From the NCBI GenBank assembly GCA_020726505.1, contig JAHLEZ010000002.1, forward strand, positions 4,216,001-4,280,000: 64,000 bases of DNA. The letters run 5' to 3'. Numbering within the stretch: the first letter of the stretch is position 1; the number at the start of each line of letters is the position of its first letter. The notes beneath the pieces were generated by a model that made no database searches, was not told the origin of the DNA, and saw only the letters and a list, made by a program, of their open reading frames with translations. Source of the DNA: Leptodontidium sp. MPI-SDFR-AT-0119. Lineage: Eukaryota > Ascomycota > Leotiomycetes > Helotiales > Leptodontidiaceae. The translations under genes were made by a program, and so were the position numbers. Positions 10,759 to 23,441 of the stretch are shown one piece after another.

Positions 10759-11832
10759 ATGTTGCCAACCATGGAGAAAGTTGATAGATCAAAAAAGGAC
10801 AAGCCAGACAATTCCAAGAGAACCGATCTGCCAAATGCCCATGAACTATTCCTCACGGCTATTGTCGCCGATGAAGACTTCGAAACGACACTCAGAATAC
10901 TCCAAGGCTATTGCGCGATGAGCCCCATCAATGTTCTTACTCGAAAGTTGACGTGGGAAGGCCCACGTACACGTACCCCAGCAGGAATCGATGCGAAGTT
11001 TATCAAGAACCAGCCCCCAGTCAAGATATCACAATGGAGTGGTCTGTCTGCGCAGCTCGCTCGACAATCATATATCATGCACCTGCTGTATGAGGTCGAC
11101 CGCCAGTCATTTGGGAAGGTTGAGGGGGATCACACGCCTGTATTCCAGGGCTCTCAAACACTATCGTAAGTTTAATGTCGTCATTTGGTTTTCTCGAAAG
11201 CGAAGCTCTACTTCAGAACCGAGAATTTCTACCGTGTCCATACCTATGTCTAATCCTAAATTCTGACGTTACTCTAGGCTATTGGATCAGCGTCCCGGTA
11301 TCCTGAGATGGAATGATCTCCCAGACCCTACTGAAATAACCAAGTCATCGAACACCCGTCTTGCTGACCCTGGAGCATCACGGCCAGTGAACACTCGACT
11401 CATGTTCAGCATTGAGAATCATGGCCTTTGCTCACTCATGAAGATGATGAATCATAGGTTTGTCTGTACTGCTCCCACCACTCTTCCGTTATTTACGTGT
11501 ATAGATTTGTCCGCGAGATGATTCAAGAGAGTAACAGATACGTTCACGGCGATGTTGTCTTTGAACTGACTCGCTATTTGCAATTTCCTGTTGGTGAAAA
11601 TGAAAATCCTTCGATTATCAGGAATGAACTTCCCAACTTCGAGTCACTTACACCTTTCGATTCCGAGAACAAGTGGATCTTGACTGCGTTTACGATAGTC
11701 ACGAAAGGAGATGATCCAGATCAGATGAAGAAAGGGATGGATCAATTGGTAGCAATCAAGGATGACTTTGAGGGATGTTTTGACTTCAAGGTGCTTGATA
11801 GACATATCTTTGATACCAGGGTCAAATTTTGA
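10759..11832 (+). CDS. MED18: Mediator complex subunit 18 (head module)
   Basis: Exons are 10759-11165, 11278-11457 and 11505-11832, giving 304 aa; introns are GTAAGT to CTCTAG and GTTTGT to GTATAG. Med18 (Srb5) forms a beta-barrel in the Mediator head with Med20 and contacts RNA polymerase II and activators. Family signatures are HELFLTAIVADEDFETTLRI followed by LQGYCAM, then LARQSYIMHLLYEVD, HGDVVFELTRYLQFP, ENKWILTAFTIVTKGDDPDQ and the C-terminal IKDDFEGCFDFKVLDRHIFD ending TRVKF. A 27-residue lysine-rich N-terminal extension precedes the usual start; a second ATG at 10771 is also possible. It is convergent with COX8. Confidence 0.9.
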
Positions 11833-12122
11833 GAACCTCCAGGATATGGGCTGAGGCGTTCGGCGAGTAACGGACATTGCAGGCAGCCAGGAACACCATA
11901 GACCTCTAAACAATTTCTCTTTCAAATTCAAATATTCGGGTGATATATGAGATGAAACGACTACATATTCTCCTTGGCCTACGTGCATCATGTCACAATC
12001 AATTCGGTCACGGAACAACGGATGTAGATATCTCTTCAACAATGGATTCTCAGATATCCCGATCGATCCATACTGTCTCTATAACCATACAATCCGCCCC
12101 CATATACACATGCCCATTCCTT

Positions 12123-12416
12123 CTACTGGTTCTTGTATGTCTGCCAGACCGCGAGTCCGAAAGGAGTACCTGTAGAATGATTAGCCTCTGCCCCCCTCCA
12201 AGCCTGTCTTGACCACCCACCGAATCCGACAGCCATGAAAGACCAGTATCTCAGAGCGAACCACTTCGTCAACGGGTTGAATGGAATGTTGGATCTTGGG
12301 CCCTCGGGGTAATGGTATGGTGATGAGAGCTGAGCACGAGTGGTTGAGAATGCTCGGCGTGAGGCGACCATTGAGGCCGTGGAAGAAGAGGCGCGGACTG
12401 CTGCTCGGGATAGCAT
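12123..12416 (-). CDS. COX8: Cytochrome c oxidase subunit 8 (mammalian COX7C family)
   Basis: Exons are 12221-12416 and 12123-12169, giving 80 aa; reading through the 51-bp intron (GTGGGT to CTACAG) would insert 17 residues into the membrane helix. The N-terminus MLSRAAVRASSSTASMVASR is a mitochondrial presequence with a likely cleavage near RRAFSTTRAQLS. The mature protein has the diagnostic SPYHYPEGPRSNIPFNPLTK, one membrane helix (WFALRYWSFMAVGFGTPFGL) and the tail AVWQTYKNQ. It is a nuclear-encoded subunit of complex IV in the inner membrane. Its ATG directly abuts the acceptor of a probable 5' UTR intron. It is divergent from MTR4, with 318 bp between start codons. Confidence 0.9.
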   Translation of the reverse strand: MLSRAAVRASSSTASMVASRRAFSTTRAQLSSPYHYPEGPRSNIPFNPLTKWFALRYWSFMAVGFGGWSRQAWRGAEANHSTGTPFGLAVWQTYKNQ

Positions 12417-12470
12417 CTAGATTATGGCGGTCAGTATCTTACATGCTAATTGACTCTGCGACGGCATTAC
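12417..12470 (-). other. COX8: Probable 5' UTR intron of COX8
   Basis: On the minus strand, donor AAG|GTAATG at 12470, branch ACTGAC at 12430-12435 and acceptor TCTAG ending at 12417. The COX8 ATG begins at the very next base. All three splice signals are good and the 54-bp length is typical here. Confidence 0.55.
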
Positions 12471-12734
12471 CTTGAGGCGTTGAGGTGTTGAGTGGTTGAA
12501 TTGTTTGTTTGAAGGAGTTCTGAATAGTCGTTCCACCAGAGCTTTGGAAGGGCAAGCTAAAATGACAGGGATGAATCAACGCTAGAACTTCGGCTGCAGA
12601 TCCAAGCTTGTAAAAAATCAATACTTCAAGCAGGCACGGCTTTGTTTATAGACTTTTGAAGTTACGACAAGGCTCGTTTTCTCATGACGAAAAGCTGAGA
12701 ATTGTCCGCTGCAAAAACTCGGACTTTGGACAAG

Positions 12735-15700
12735 ATGGATGACCTATTCGAGGTATTCGACGACAATACTGCAGGCGCTGCAGTCCCCGAACGACCAAAG
12801 AAGGCAAAGAAGGATAAGAAAGACCGGACGAAGAAGAGAACCGCGAGCGGCGAGGTGAAGCAGGCTGCAGAGGATCACGATGGCGATGCTGAGATGGGAG
12901 ATGCTGAGCCGGTGGTAGAAGCTGAGGAGGAAGAGAGCCATTCTCTTGTTGAGAAGAAGGATACCAAGAGACGCCGACGAGAAGAAGAGGCAGAGCCAGT
13001 CGTCACAGATGCCTTCCAGACCGAGCAGTCGAGAGAAGTTGCAGCTTCGGCAGGTCTCCAGGCCAAAGACGATGGGGCATTGGTAATTCAGCACAATATT
13101 CAGCATCAAGTCTCCTTACCTCCAGACTACGACTACATTCCTATCTCGCAACACAAATCTCCAGAGACTCCTGCGAGAACATGGCCCTTCGAGCTGGATC
13201 CCTTCCAAAAAGTTTCTATTGCGTCTATTGAGCGAGGTGAGAGTGTACTGGTGTCGGCGCATACCAGTGCGGGGAAAACTGTCGTTGCAGAATACGCCAT
13301 TGCGCAGAGCTTGAAGAACAACCAGAGAGTTATCTACACGAGTCCCATCAAAGCGCTGAGCAACCAGAAATACCGAGAGTTCGCAGCAGAGTTTGGAGAT
13401 GTTGGGCTCATGACTGGAGATGTTACCATCAACCCTACAGCGACTTGCTTGGTGATGACGACGGAGATTCTGAGGTCTATGTTGTATCGAGGTTCTGAGA
13501 TCATGCGAGAGGTGCAATGGGTAGTCTTTGACGAGATTCATTACATGCGAGACAAGTCAAGAGGTGTTGTGTGGGAGGAAACCATCATCCTGTTGCCAGA
13601 CAAGGTCAGATATGTCTTTCTGTCTGCTACCATTCCGAACGCCATGCAATTCGCAGAATGGATCACCAAGACACATCACCAGCCTTGCCATATTGTCTAC
13701 ACTGATTTTCGACCAACACCCTTACAACACTACTTCTTCCCAGCCGGTGCCGATGGTATCCATTTGATCGTTGACGAGAAGGGCAACTTCAGAGAGGATA
13801 ATTTCCAAAAGGCCATGGCAACAATCGAGGACAAGAAGGGGGCAGATCCAGCCGACATTGATGCTAAGCAAAAGGGCAGAGGTAAGAACAAAAAGACCAA
13901 CAAGGGTGGTGTCAAGGACGACAACAATGACATATACAAGATTGTTCGCATGATAATGCTGAAGCATTACAATCCCGTTATTGTTTTCAGTTTCAGCAAA
14001 CGAGAGTGTGAGGCGTATGCCCTGAAGATGGCCTCCATGGCTTTCAACGACGATTCTGAGAAAGCAATGGTTCAGAAGGTCTTCGAAAGTGCCATCGAGT
14101 CTCTATCAGACGAGGACAAGACTCTTCCTCAAATTCAACATATTCTACCCCTGTTGCGCCGTGGAATCGGTGTCCATCACTCCGGCCTGCTTCCTATTTT
14201 GAAGGAGACAATCGAGATCTTGTTCCAAGAGAACTTAATCAAAGTTCTTTTTGCAACCGAGACATTCTCCATTGGTCTGAACATGCCTGCAAAGACAGTT
14301 GTTTTCACTAGTGTAGAGAAGTTTGACGGCGTTAGCATGCGATATTTGACTCCGTCAGAATTTGTGCAGATGTCTGGACGTGCAGGAAGAAGAGGTCTTG
14401 ACGACAGAGGTATTGTCATCATGATGATCAACGACAAGATGGAGCCCGCAACAGCAAAGGAGATTGTCAGAGGAGAACAAGACAAGCTTAACTCGGCTTT
14501 TTACCTTGGTTATAACATGATTCTAAACTTGATGAGAGTAGAGGGGGTTTCTCCAGAGTTCATGTTGGAACACTGTTTCTATCAATTCCAGAACACCTCG
14601 AGCGTGTCTGGGCTGGAGAAAGAGCTCCAAGCAATGCAATTCGAGAAAGACAATCTTTCGATTCCGGATGAAGCTACCATCAAGGAGTACTACGATTTAC
14701 GCCAACAGCTCAATTCATACACCAAGGATATGCGCAATGTCATCAACCACCCAAATTACTGCTTGCAGTTCATGCAGCCGGGGCGTGTTGTGCATATCAA
14801 GCACAAGGATCAGGACTTTGGCTGGGGCGCAGTCGTCAAATTCAGCCCAGTCAGAACTACAAAGGGCCAAGGCGCTGAAGAAGCACCGCCTCAAGAGTCG
14901 TTCATGCTGGATGTGTTATTGTTGGTGTCCAGCGAGTTCTCGGCGGGCACACAAAGCCTAGGCCCTATTCCGGCAGGACTTCGACCACCTACAGGCGAAG
15001 ACAAAGGAAAGATGGAGGTCGTCCCCGTACTACTCTCTTGCATCGAGGCTATTGGTCATGTTCGCATCTTCTTGCCACTGGATCTTAAGCCTGCAGACCA
15101 ACGCAGCATAGTTCGGAAGTCACTGGACGAAGTTAAGCGCCGCTTTCCAGATGGCATCGCAGTCTTGGATCCAATTGAGAACATGGGCATCACGGATGAT
15201 TCATTCAAGAAGCTTCTACGCAAGATTGAAGTTCTTGAGTCCCGGCTACTCTCGAATCCTCTTCACAACTCTCCTCGTCTCCCTGAACTATACAATCAAT
15301 ATGCTGCTAAGCTAGCTATTGTCAGTAAGATCAAGGACAAGAAGAAGGCAATCACGTCGGCTTTGAGCATCATGCAATTGGACGAGCTAAAATCTCGCAA
15401 GCGTGTACTGCGACGTCTAGGATTCATCAACGATCAAGAAGTTGTTGAACTCAAGGCTCGTGTTGCATGCGAAATATCGTCCACAGGTGATGGCCACGAG
15501 CTTCTGCTCTCGGAACTGCTTTTCAATCGCTTCTTTAATGAGCTGAGCCCCGAGGTTTGCGCGGCAGTCCTTTCCTGCTTTATCTTCGAGGAGAAGAGCA
15601 AGGGAGCCGAGCCACTCAAGGAGGAACTTGCAAAGCATTTTAGAGAAATCCAGAGCCAAGCCAAAATCATTGCCAAAGTTAGTCAGGAGAGTAAGCTAGC

Positions 15701-16025
15701 CGTCAACGAAAAGGAGTATGTGGATAGCTTCAAGTGGGAACTTATGGAAGTTGTACTTCAATGGGCGCATGGAAAGTCATTTGCAGAAATTTGGTGCGTT
15801 ACCCCACATGTTGGCCACAACAGCGATGCTAACAATGTGAACAGCAAAATGACAGATGTTTATGAAGGATCCCTTATCCGCCTATTCCGTCGTCTCGAAG
15901 AGCTGCTTAGACAGATGGCACAAGCTGGCAAGGTCATGGGGTCTGACGAGTTGTCGGCGAAATTTGAGGAAGCTCTTTCGAAGATCAGAAGAGATATTGT
16001 TGCTGCTCAGAGTCTGTACTTGTAA
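12735..16025 (+). CDS. MTR4: ATP-dependent RNA helicase Mtr4/Dob1, nuclear exosome cofactor
   Basis: An intronless gene of 1096 aa. The open frame extends upstream to a TTG, but the first ATG (12735, [10 protein letters not shown]) matches the family start. An acidic/basic low-complexity head of about 130 residues precedes the Ski2-like helicase core. Core motifs: [10 protein letters not shown] at about 174-182, Ia [21 protein letters not shown] at about 266-269, III SATIPN at about 297, [16 protein letters not shown] and [17 protein letters not shown] near 545-559. An arch/KOW insertion ([19 protein letters not shown]) and a C-terminal DSHCT domain ([17 protein letters not shown] is an unusual variant segment) follow. 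It unwinds RNA for the nuclear exosome and the TRAMP complex. Identification is certain. Confidence 0.96.
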   Translation: MDDLFEVFDDNTAGAAVPERPKKAKKDKKDRTKKRTASGEVKQAAEDHDGDAEMGDAEPVVEAEEEESHSLVEKKDTKRRRREEEAEPVVTDAFQTEQSREVAASAGLQAKDDGALVIQHNIQHQVSLPPDYDYIPISQHKSPETPARTWPFELDPFQKVSIASIERGESVLVSAHTSAGKTVVAEYAIAQSLKNNQRVIYTSPIKALSNQKYREFAAEFGDVGLMTGDVTINPTATCLVMTTEILRSMLYRGSEIMREVQWVVFDEIHYMRDKSRGVVWEETIILLPDKVRYVFLSATIPNAMQFAEWITKTHHQPCHIVYTDFRPTPLQHYFFPAGADGIHLIVDEKGNFREDNFQKAMATIEDKKGADPADIDAKQKGRGKNKKTNKGGVKDDNNDIYKIVRMIMLKHYNPVIVFSFSKRECEAYALKMASMAFNDDSEKAMVQKVFESAIESLSDEDKTLPQIQHILPLLRRGIGVHHSGLLPILKETIEILFQENLIKVLFATETFSIGLNMPAKTVVFTSVEKFDGVSMRYLTPSEFVQMSGRAGRRGLDDRGIVIMMINDKMEPATAKEIVRGEQDKLNSAFYLGYNMILNLMRVEGVSPEFMLEHCFYQFQNTSSVSGLEKELQAMQFEKDNLSIPDEATIKEYYDLRQQLNSYTKDMRNVINHPNYCLQFMQPGRVVHIKHKDQDFGWGAVVKFSPVRTTKGQGAEEAPPQESFMLDVLLLVSSEFSAGTQSLGPIPAGLRPPTGEDKGKMEVVPVLLSCIEAIGHVRIFLPLDLKPADQRSIVRKSLDEVKRRFPDGIAVLDPIENMGITDDSFKKLLRKIEVLESRLLSNPLHNSPRLPELYNQYAAKLAIVSKIKDKKKAITSALSIMQLDELKSRKRVLRRLGFINDQEVVELKARVACEISSTGDGHELLLSELLFNRFFNELSPEVCAAVLSCFIFEEKSKGAEPLKEELAKHFREIQSQAKIIAKVSQESKLAVNEKEYVDSFKWELMEVVLQWAHGKSFAEIWCVTPHVGHNSDANNVNSKMTDVYEGSLIRLFRRLEELLRQMAQAGKVMGSDELSAKFEEALSKIRRDIVAAQSLYL

Positions 16026-18554
16026 GTCAAAGGTTACGCCCGATCTAGTCTGTTATTCTTGCAGCTATAGTGGTCTCTGGGCGAACCAAAAGTATGCATG
16101 GTTTGGAGTATGGCGTTCACGTGTTGCATACCATGGAGGTTACACACGCAGGGTTTACTTTCGATATCTTTTAGGGGTCTGGATGTTTTTTGTTTGGTCC
16201 CTACCTTAGACCATGGGATTCTGCACCAGTGGACCATAGATGTTCCTCGAGGCGGAGGTTGCACCTGTCTTGCCCGGTATATGCTACTAGGTACCTGGCC
16301 TCGTCTTCCAAGTCCGATGATCCATCTCGGGGCCCGAGTCATGGTCCTGCATCTCTCGAGATCCGCCATTGAACTAAATGATATTTGACTTTCCTCTCGA
16401 TCCTCTCGTTGAGCCTTGTGCGTCCTAATGCCTATCTCCGGTTGTACAAGATCTTGGTCGCAGGGGACGGGTATCTCGATGTTGCGTGACAGAAACTCTG
16501 TTTCAAATCCTTGATCCTGGCCATGTGCATGACAGATGACGATGTGCAGTGTTTACTTTCAGGTACGGTAGTAGGTTTGATGGGGCAGCTGAGACTTCGT
16601 TGAGAGTCTCGGTGTCTTAGCTTGTCTAACACTTGTTGCTCTCAAGTCTACTTACGCGTCTTATTCGTCAACACTGCTTGAACCAGCACAGTTACTAGAA
16701 CCTCAGCCGTCCCGAAGAAAACATAAGCGGAAAGAAAAAAGAGGCACGGGATGTTAGTTTCCGCAGCTGCTTGAGACTACGGAGGAATATATTAGTAAAA
16801 CGCAACATCGTGGAGCCCATGGAGTTTTCATGCAATGCAATTAATCTATTCCGGTGTTTCGAGGCTCGTCTGTTCCACCAACAGTGAATCCAATTTCTGA
16901 TAAAAGGAGATAGATGCAAAGCAAACTATGTCTTCTCCCGGCCTCGTCTTGGATTAGAGCTGTGCCTGACGGCGAGGGACATAATGCCCCTGATCTACGG
17001 CTCAACTGCATCCATCCCACAGCAAGCCAACAAACACCAAACCAACCTAACCCAACCTGCCAACCCCGAAGGCCGGCCTGATTGTTCTCGTCTCCCTCTT
17101 TCGCTTGCATACCGGTACCAGTCCTCGCATCAGTATGGCCTTACGACCACGCAACTAGCCGATAAAGGGCAAGAAAGGGCACTCAGCACTTGGGAGAGGA
17201 GAGGAGAGGGCCGAATTGTTCCTGAAACACCGCTCACCACTCTTGTGCTCTTCTGGCATGGTGCATTGGTGGGTTCAAGTGTGGCTGCCAGCGTCCGCAT
17301 ACACTAAATCCCATCCCATCTCTTCCCATCCCATCCCACCAGGACGAGCAGCACCCTGAGTGGCTCACTGCCCTGAGATGGCCCTGCGCCGCTCCCCTCG
17401 CGGGCGTTGAATGGTAGGCTAAAGCCCCCAAGCAGTCCAGCCCAGCCAGCCCGTCCATACATCGACCAGACTACTACTCGTACTTGCATCTCCTGCAGAA
17501 CACATCCGCCGACTCTGTGCCTGCACACCATAAAGATATTAAACTTTATATCCTAGTGGGATTCTCCGTAAAGCTCCATCTCTTCATTTTTTGCCAGAGT
17601 GAAGCAGCTTCCGCCGAGATATCTCTTTGGCACAGACGCCTGATAAATTCACCAAGCCTTTTTGATATATTGCTTCCCCTCATCTGCTGTATCCGTACAG
17701 TCTGAAATCTAAAAGAAGATCATCACTCGGATCTGCATCCCGATAAGAGCGCAGCACTAGGCCAGGAAGTCGAAAGGCGGCACAAGACAGGGGAACCCAA
17801 GTCTCTGTTTCTTTCTCTGCAGACTACCTGCAGCCTCTCCCATCCCATAACCTGGATACGGAGTACAGACAGACAGACAGATAGACGACAGTTCTGTACT
17901 GTAGCAGAACTTTACCTGTTGTATCGTACAAAATCTCTCTCCTTGAAAATACCTACGCCTACTCGGGTCCTGCGTTGGCGCTTGCACAAGACGACGCACA
18001 GCAATTCGCCCGCAGTTCTTTCTGTCTTCCAGAGTACGGCAACGGCCTTCCTTCACTTCAGAGGGGACGGACCCGTCTGATGTTCAAATTTGCTTCACTC
18101 TACTTTGACTTTACTTCCATCCAGTGTTGTCAATTCGAGACGGTTCAGCCGAGCTCCTGCTGCCGGGATCTTTGCATTTATTCCTAAATAGTCGGGGATC
18201 GCCAGAAGAACGGGGCCTACAGCACAGATACGGCAACTTCATAATTGTCCCCACCAACTTACAGCGACAACGACGTGGACCCTCTCTTCTCCAGACGCCA
18301 GACGCCAAACGTCAAAACCCTACTCTGCTCTGCTCCTCGGTCTCCCCTCCTCAAAAACCCACAGAGACGAAGGAGAATTCGCTGCAGAAAACCCGATCGC
18401 GGTTGGTCATATCACACCAAGCCATCAACAACCTCTCGCCTTTGCTTCGCGAGAGCTTCACAACAAGTCTTTCGATGTCGACCTAGAACGATAAACCACA
18501 GCTCTCTACGAACAGAAGGCCTGCCAATCCCCCTCACCCACGAGGCCCACGGCC
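16026..18554. other. Intergenic, MTR4 3' side and long leader of the DENN gene
   Basis: A 2.5-kb non-coding stretch between two plus-strand genes. It has CCATC-rich imperfect repeats near 17306-17340 and an (ACAG)n run near 17865-17882. The last several hundred bases are pyrimidine-rich and probably form the 5' UTR of the DENN gene. No convincing ORF or RNA gene. Confidence 0.5.
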
Positions 18555-21500
18555 ATGGATTCCTCCTCTACTCCGCTAGCAGACTACTTCTGGATCGCCG
18601 GTATCGACTCCATATCCTACAGTGACCCTGTCCTGGGAGGCCCCAATCTATGGGAGAAAGTTGCCAATGGCGCAGGGCCACCCTCACCGCAAGTCGATGC
18701 GACCATAGAAGAGGGCAGCGAAGGAGAAGCAGCTTCCTCTCCACCTCCTCGAGCCACCGCCCGCCATTCTCGCAACAATTCATGGAACAAACTCGGCAAG
18801 GTGCCCAGCGAGGTACGGAACTCGATCCAGAGTCTAGAGGACATTGGGAATGGGAACACGCATAGCAATAGGAGCAGCATTACGATCAAGGCCCCGACTA
18901 CAAATGGCAACGCCAATGGCAATAGGGATAGTGTGCTGGGCGATTTCGACTTTGATCGGGCGCTGGTCAAGTTCGCACATGAGAGGGAGAACTTCCTGGA
19001 CGATTTGAGCTTCAGTGCGGGCGCACCCGTACAGAAACCTCCGCCTATGACGAATCCAAGAGCAGATAGGATCAGGATTGAGGATACCCTTGAGACAAAC
19101 GGGACAAGTTCTGGATTGGGCAGAAGAAGCCCTCTGAGAAGTGTGGGAGGAAGTATTCGACGGAGGATTAGTTTTAGGGACATGAGCAGTATGAAGAGAC
19201 AGCCTTCAATGGTGCAGAGAACAAGTGAGTTTGACCTTTCATTTTATGGGGAAGCATATCATGTTTCACAATGGGCTGTTGCTAGTCTCTTCTGTTGTCA
19301 ATCTTTTGGCTTTGGAATTTCTAGGCTGCAGACTAATATCATCATAGCTTCAGTGCGGACCTCAAGACGCTTGAGCAACTACAACTCTGTCATTCCACCT
19401 CCTGAACCTCTCAATGCAGACCCCGATATGCACCCTTTGAAACGCCGCTTCGAACCAGTCCTGCTTGATCGATATCCTCCAAAACATGCTACAGACGAGC
19501 TGAAGCGGAGGGGTAGATTCCCAGACTACGTGCCAATGTTTGCATTTCCAAATGATATCAACATCGTGTCCGCAGACGAGAGACCCCGATCGACATGGCA
19601 TGGATTTGCTATGACCGGCGACGACAACTCCAAGATATATGGGATCACTGTCATAGTATGGATGCCTCTGAACCCCGATGCTGCTGAGAATGTCGAGAGA
19701 AGATGTGAACAGTGGAGACAGAGTCATATGACAAATGAAGAGCGAGAACTAGCAGCAAGTTTAGGTGAAAGACTTGCTTCTGAGAGAGCTAATTTGTCGC
19801 AACTACTTGCCAGATTGCCTGGTGTAGCATCCGGATCTCCAGCCAGAGAAGCACTGGAGGAGGAGATCAGTGCGGTGGAAGAGAAGATTGGTTTGATGAC
19901 TGACATGCTACGTCCTGTGAGACATGGGGCGGCTGCCAAGATCGATGGACTCACAGATGGCGAGACTGGGCTTTGGACACCGAGAGCATATGGAATCTTG
20001 GGACGAGATGCTAGTTTGACTAGTTTTTGGAAAGAGTGGCTCAGAGCTGTCGTTGTCCCCATGACTGACGGTGGTGTTTTGAGAGTTCCGCCAAGTTCTC
20101 CCAAGGTTGGAAGATGGCAGCCGCTAGAGAGATATGTGGTCAACTTGTGCACGGAAGCATTGAGTCCGATATCCTCCAAGACCCAGGTTGAACTCGCGGT
20201 TAGAGAGCTGCGCTTGTTTGCTCGGAAGGAAGCAGCAAATGAGCTTCCAGACTCTCGAAATACTGATCTCTACGCCTTATTCAGATCTCTAAGTATCCCG
20301 AATATCGTGGCTCTCTTCGAATTTGCCCTCTCAGAGTCGAGGATCATATTCCTGTCATCTCATACAGCTATGTTGCATCTTGCAAGCAAGGCATTGGCCA
20401 GTTTGCTTTACCCGCTGAAGTGGGCCAGCATTTTCATTCCAGTTCTGCCAGCCAGATTACTCTCTGCCTTAGAAGCACCTTGCCCATACATAGTTGGGAT
20501 TGAGAGACGATATGAGAACATAGAGCTACCAGAGGAGGATTACGTTTTGGTTGATCTTGATCAGGATATCATAGAAGCGTCAGGGCCACCTACGGCTTTG
20601 CCTCGACAACAACGCCGGAAGTTGGTATCACTTCTTCAACTTGCCGCTCCCCATCACAATAGATGTGGTGTGCCCATCGGACCCCCTCCATATTCCATCG
20701 AGACCTATCCATACGATGCATTCTCTTCCGAGAACGAGGCAATCTACACTCAGAACGCACCGCCAAGCTCGCTTGGGACGTATGTCGGACAAAACTCTGC
20801 GACTTTCGGGGACCCTGATCCAACGACTTCGAAGAGAACATCTGTTTTCAATGCGTTCTTGCAGTCGAAGAATGATCATAGCAGAGTCGAAAGACCCACG
20901 ACAAGCCGATCTAGCAAGACGAGCCCTCCAAACTCCGTCTCACCAATATCTGGACACTTCCCACTGCCGACCACCCCTGTCTCTAGAAACGACTCGGGCT
21001 TTGCTCTTACAGCCACATTAAGGGAGAAAAGATCAGGTCACTTCGATGGCACCTCGAGACGCAGCTCTTCCTTTGGAGTTGATCGACAACCAACCCTGCG
21101 GCGACCAAGCATTCCGTTCAGCAATGGTCACTCTTCAAGTCTTTCGACATCTGCTTTGTCGATCGATGCGAAATCTACTTATGGTTATGCACCATCCACC
21201 TATGCCGCGTCTACTCTCGCAGCCTCTACGATCATGCCAAACATGCTCATGCAACCAGTCCGAAATACAGACACCATGGTTTGGGTAGAAGGACACTGCT
21301 TTGTATGGCAACGCAACGATACCGCGTCTGTGTGCTCGATTTGTGATGACAAACCAGAAGGTGACGGCATCTACAAGTGCAATAGTTGTAGTACAGTCTC
21401 TCACGGTCGATGCCTGGGACATGTGTCGCTGGTCTGCCCATCGGCATTCAATCCTGATAAAGTTCGCGCCTCGTTTGTTAGATGCTTCTCTAGTCTGTTC

Positions 21501-22044
21501 TACACATACAGAAAGTATCTGAACCGACCAACCAAGGAGCAGAAGAGTAGTGGACAGCTTTACAGTTTTGATATGGATGGATTCCTGAAGAGTTTGCCAT
21601 ATGAACAGCAGGAGTACACAGTTATGCTGAAGCAGACCCAAGGTAAGCGTCCCACTACATCACTAATAGCAAATTACTAACTGTTGATCAGCATTCAATG
21701 AATTCATCCACGAACGTGAGACAACATCTCCAAGCTCGCCCAGCATCCAGCTCTTCGACAGTATCATCCTCGCCAAGAAGTCGCGTGGCCGTACCTCTTT
21801 CTTCTCCAAAGGCTCGAAATCCGCTTCCTTCCTCGAAGATACCTCGGAGCATCTCTGGAGAAGTGCCGCTGTGCCTACACCAAGTGCGAAGTTCCCTGGC
21901 GATTACAGAAGTGTGGTCTCGCGCATCCCAGCACAGCTCGATGTGGCACTGATGCGTGAGCCGAGAGTCATTCAGGGTGTGCCGAGAATGGACATGCCAG
22001 GCAAGCGGGTGGGCCGTAAAGCAGTGCCCAGTCTGCTGAGATAG
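18555..22044 (+). CDS. DENN-domain protein with C1-like zinc finger (Rab regulator)
   Basis: Exons are 18555-19224, 19348-21642 and 21692-22044, giving 1105 aa. Intron 1 is 123 bp (GTGAGT, branch GACTAAT, acceptor CATAG); intron 2 is 49 bp (GTAAGC to ATCAG). An uDENN-like part lies near residues 237-330. The cDENN core near 540-680 includes PNIVALFEFALSESRIIFLS and LYPLKWASIFIPVLPARLLS, followed by PCPYIVGIERRYE. A C1-type finger near 868-920 has CSICDD, YKCNSCSTVSHGRCL and HVSLVC. A long Ser/Thr-rich linker (TLRRPSIPFSNGHSSSLSTS) separates them. DENN proteins are guanine-exchange factors for Rab GTPases in membrane traffic; the cognate Rab cannot be read from sequence. Intron 1 is in frame without a stop codon. 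Confidence 0.88.
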
Positions 22045-23441
22045 TGGAGATGAGATGAAATTCAAAGATATCACTAGAGTGATATAGGAACTAGCATAAT
22101 GGAGATTGGGGGTGAATGAACGAGCGAATGGGACAACAACATAACATGTACGATATACCAACGGAGGGAACTCAAAAAGCATGCGAAACAGGTGTCAAGA
22201 AGGAAAGGAGTACATAGGTGATTGATTCATTGGTTTTCTCTTTCCTTGGTCTGGGCTCGAGCGGGGGCATCATAGAAACTCGGGCATATTTGGAGGGAGT
22301 GGAGGAGTAGGAGTAGTAGCGATGGATCCTTTCTCGATTTGCTTGATTGATTTTTTTCTCTCTCGGTTTTTTCCCGCCTTCTTCCTATCGTGGTGCTTGT
22401 TTGGATCGGGTCGATTCGAATCACTACACTGAACGGCACTTTGCATTGTGGTAGGAGGATGGTGCGATAGATGGGTGGATGGATGACTGGACGTGCAGAT
22501 GGATAATATGGAGTACTATAATGTGATGTGATAAGTTTGCGATGCGGCGAGGCGGACTGATGGAGGGAAGTTGTGTGGATGTATAAAGATGAGGGGAGGA
22601 GACTTGTAGTATACCGCATACAAAGTTCTACTGAATATCTCGATTTCTGGAATGTTTTATGTGACTTGTTGTGAAGTTTTGGGGATAGATAGGGGATGGA
22701 GGAAGCATTATCGGGTGAGGGCTAAAGTGAAAACATATGTGAAGCTCGAGATTACATTCGCAGATTAGAATCTGGTTTCTGCTTCTGCCACAACTAAAGC
22801 AGTAAACTTCGACGCGAATTGTGGTTGGCATCCCTAAATGTGTGAAAGGTACGACCAGCTGTTTGAAGTTCCTAGGAGGGGGTGGTGGTATTGGTGTAGA
22901 GTAGAGAGCTGTGGGTACTAACATGGAACGACCTCAGAACTATTATTCTATGTCCTAGTTAGATCTAATTCAGAACATTTAAAATGAATAAGATATAAAG
23001 GGCGTTGGGATATCGAAGGCGTTGAAAATACTTTCTTTTGCTTCACCTACCTAACATAGTAATTTTGCCCCTTTTCGAAGCAAAGAATAGCAAAACCTTT
23101 CAGTAAGCAAGCAAGCCTTTCGGCATTGCACTAAGATAGTGGATGCGCCTTCCCATCGAGAAGAGCTAAAGTATATTTTCTTAAATGGTGTTGATGCTTC
23201 TGTTCGTGTCTGCTGGGGGTTTGTGCAAGAACGACTTGCTCCATCATGGTTCTTTCCCACCGAGAAACAGCCCACAGCCCCGAGACAGCATAAACAAAAC
23301 AAGTCCACAACTTCCTCTTCTGTTTTGTCAACGCAACCAAGCATCCATTCCTTTCCCACATCTAAGGAAGCCCAGGACTAGAGGCCCAAGATTGGGAATC
23401 GCAGCGAGAACTATCTACTTCTCCGGATCCAACCTCCAGTC
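22045..23441. other. Intergenic between the DENN gene and the coiled-coil gene
   Basis: 3' flank of the DENN gene (AT- and GATG-rich) and the promoter of the next plus-strand gene. A minus-strand frame at 22227-22619 starts with ATG but is Ser/His/Thr low complexity without any family feature, so it is not called. Confidence 0.5.

Noticed and set aside
12702..12734. Upstream extension of MTR4 to a TTG
   Set aside because: Non-ATG start; the ATG at 12735 matches the known family N-terminus.
22227..22619. 130-aa minus-strand ORF past the DENN gene
   Set aside because: ATG present, but composition is Ser/His/Thr/Tyr low complexity from GATG-type simple sequence.
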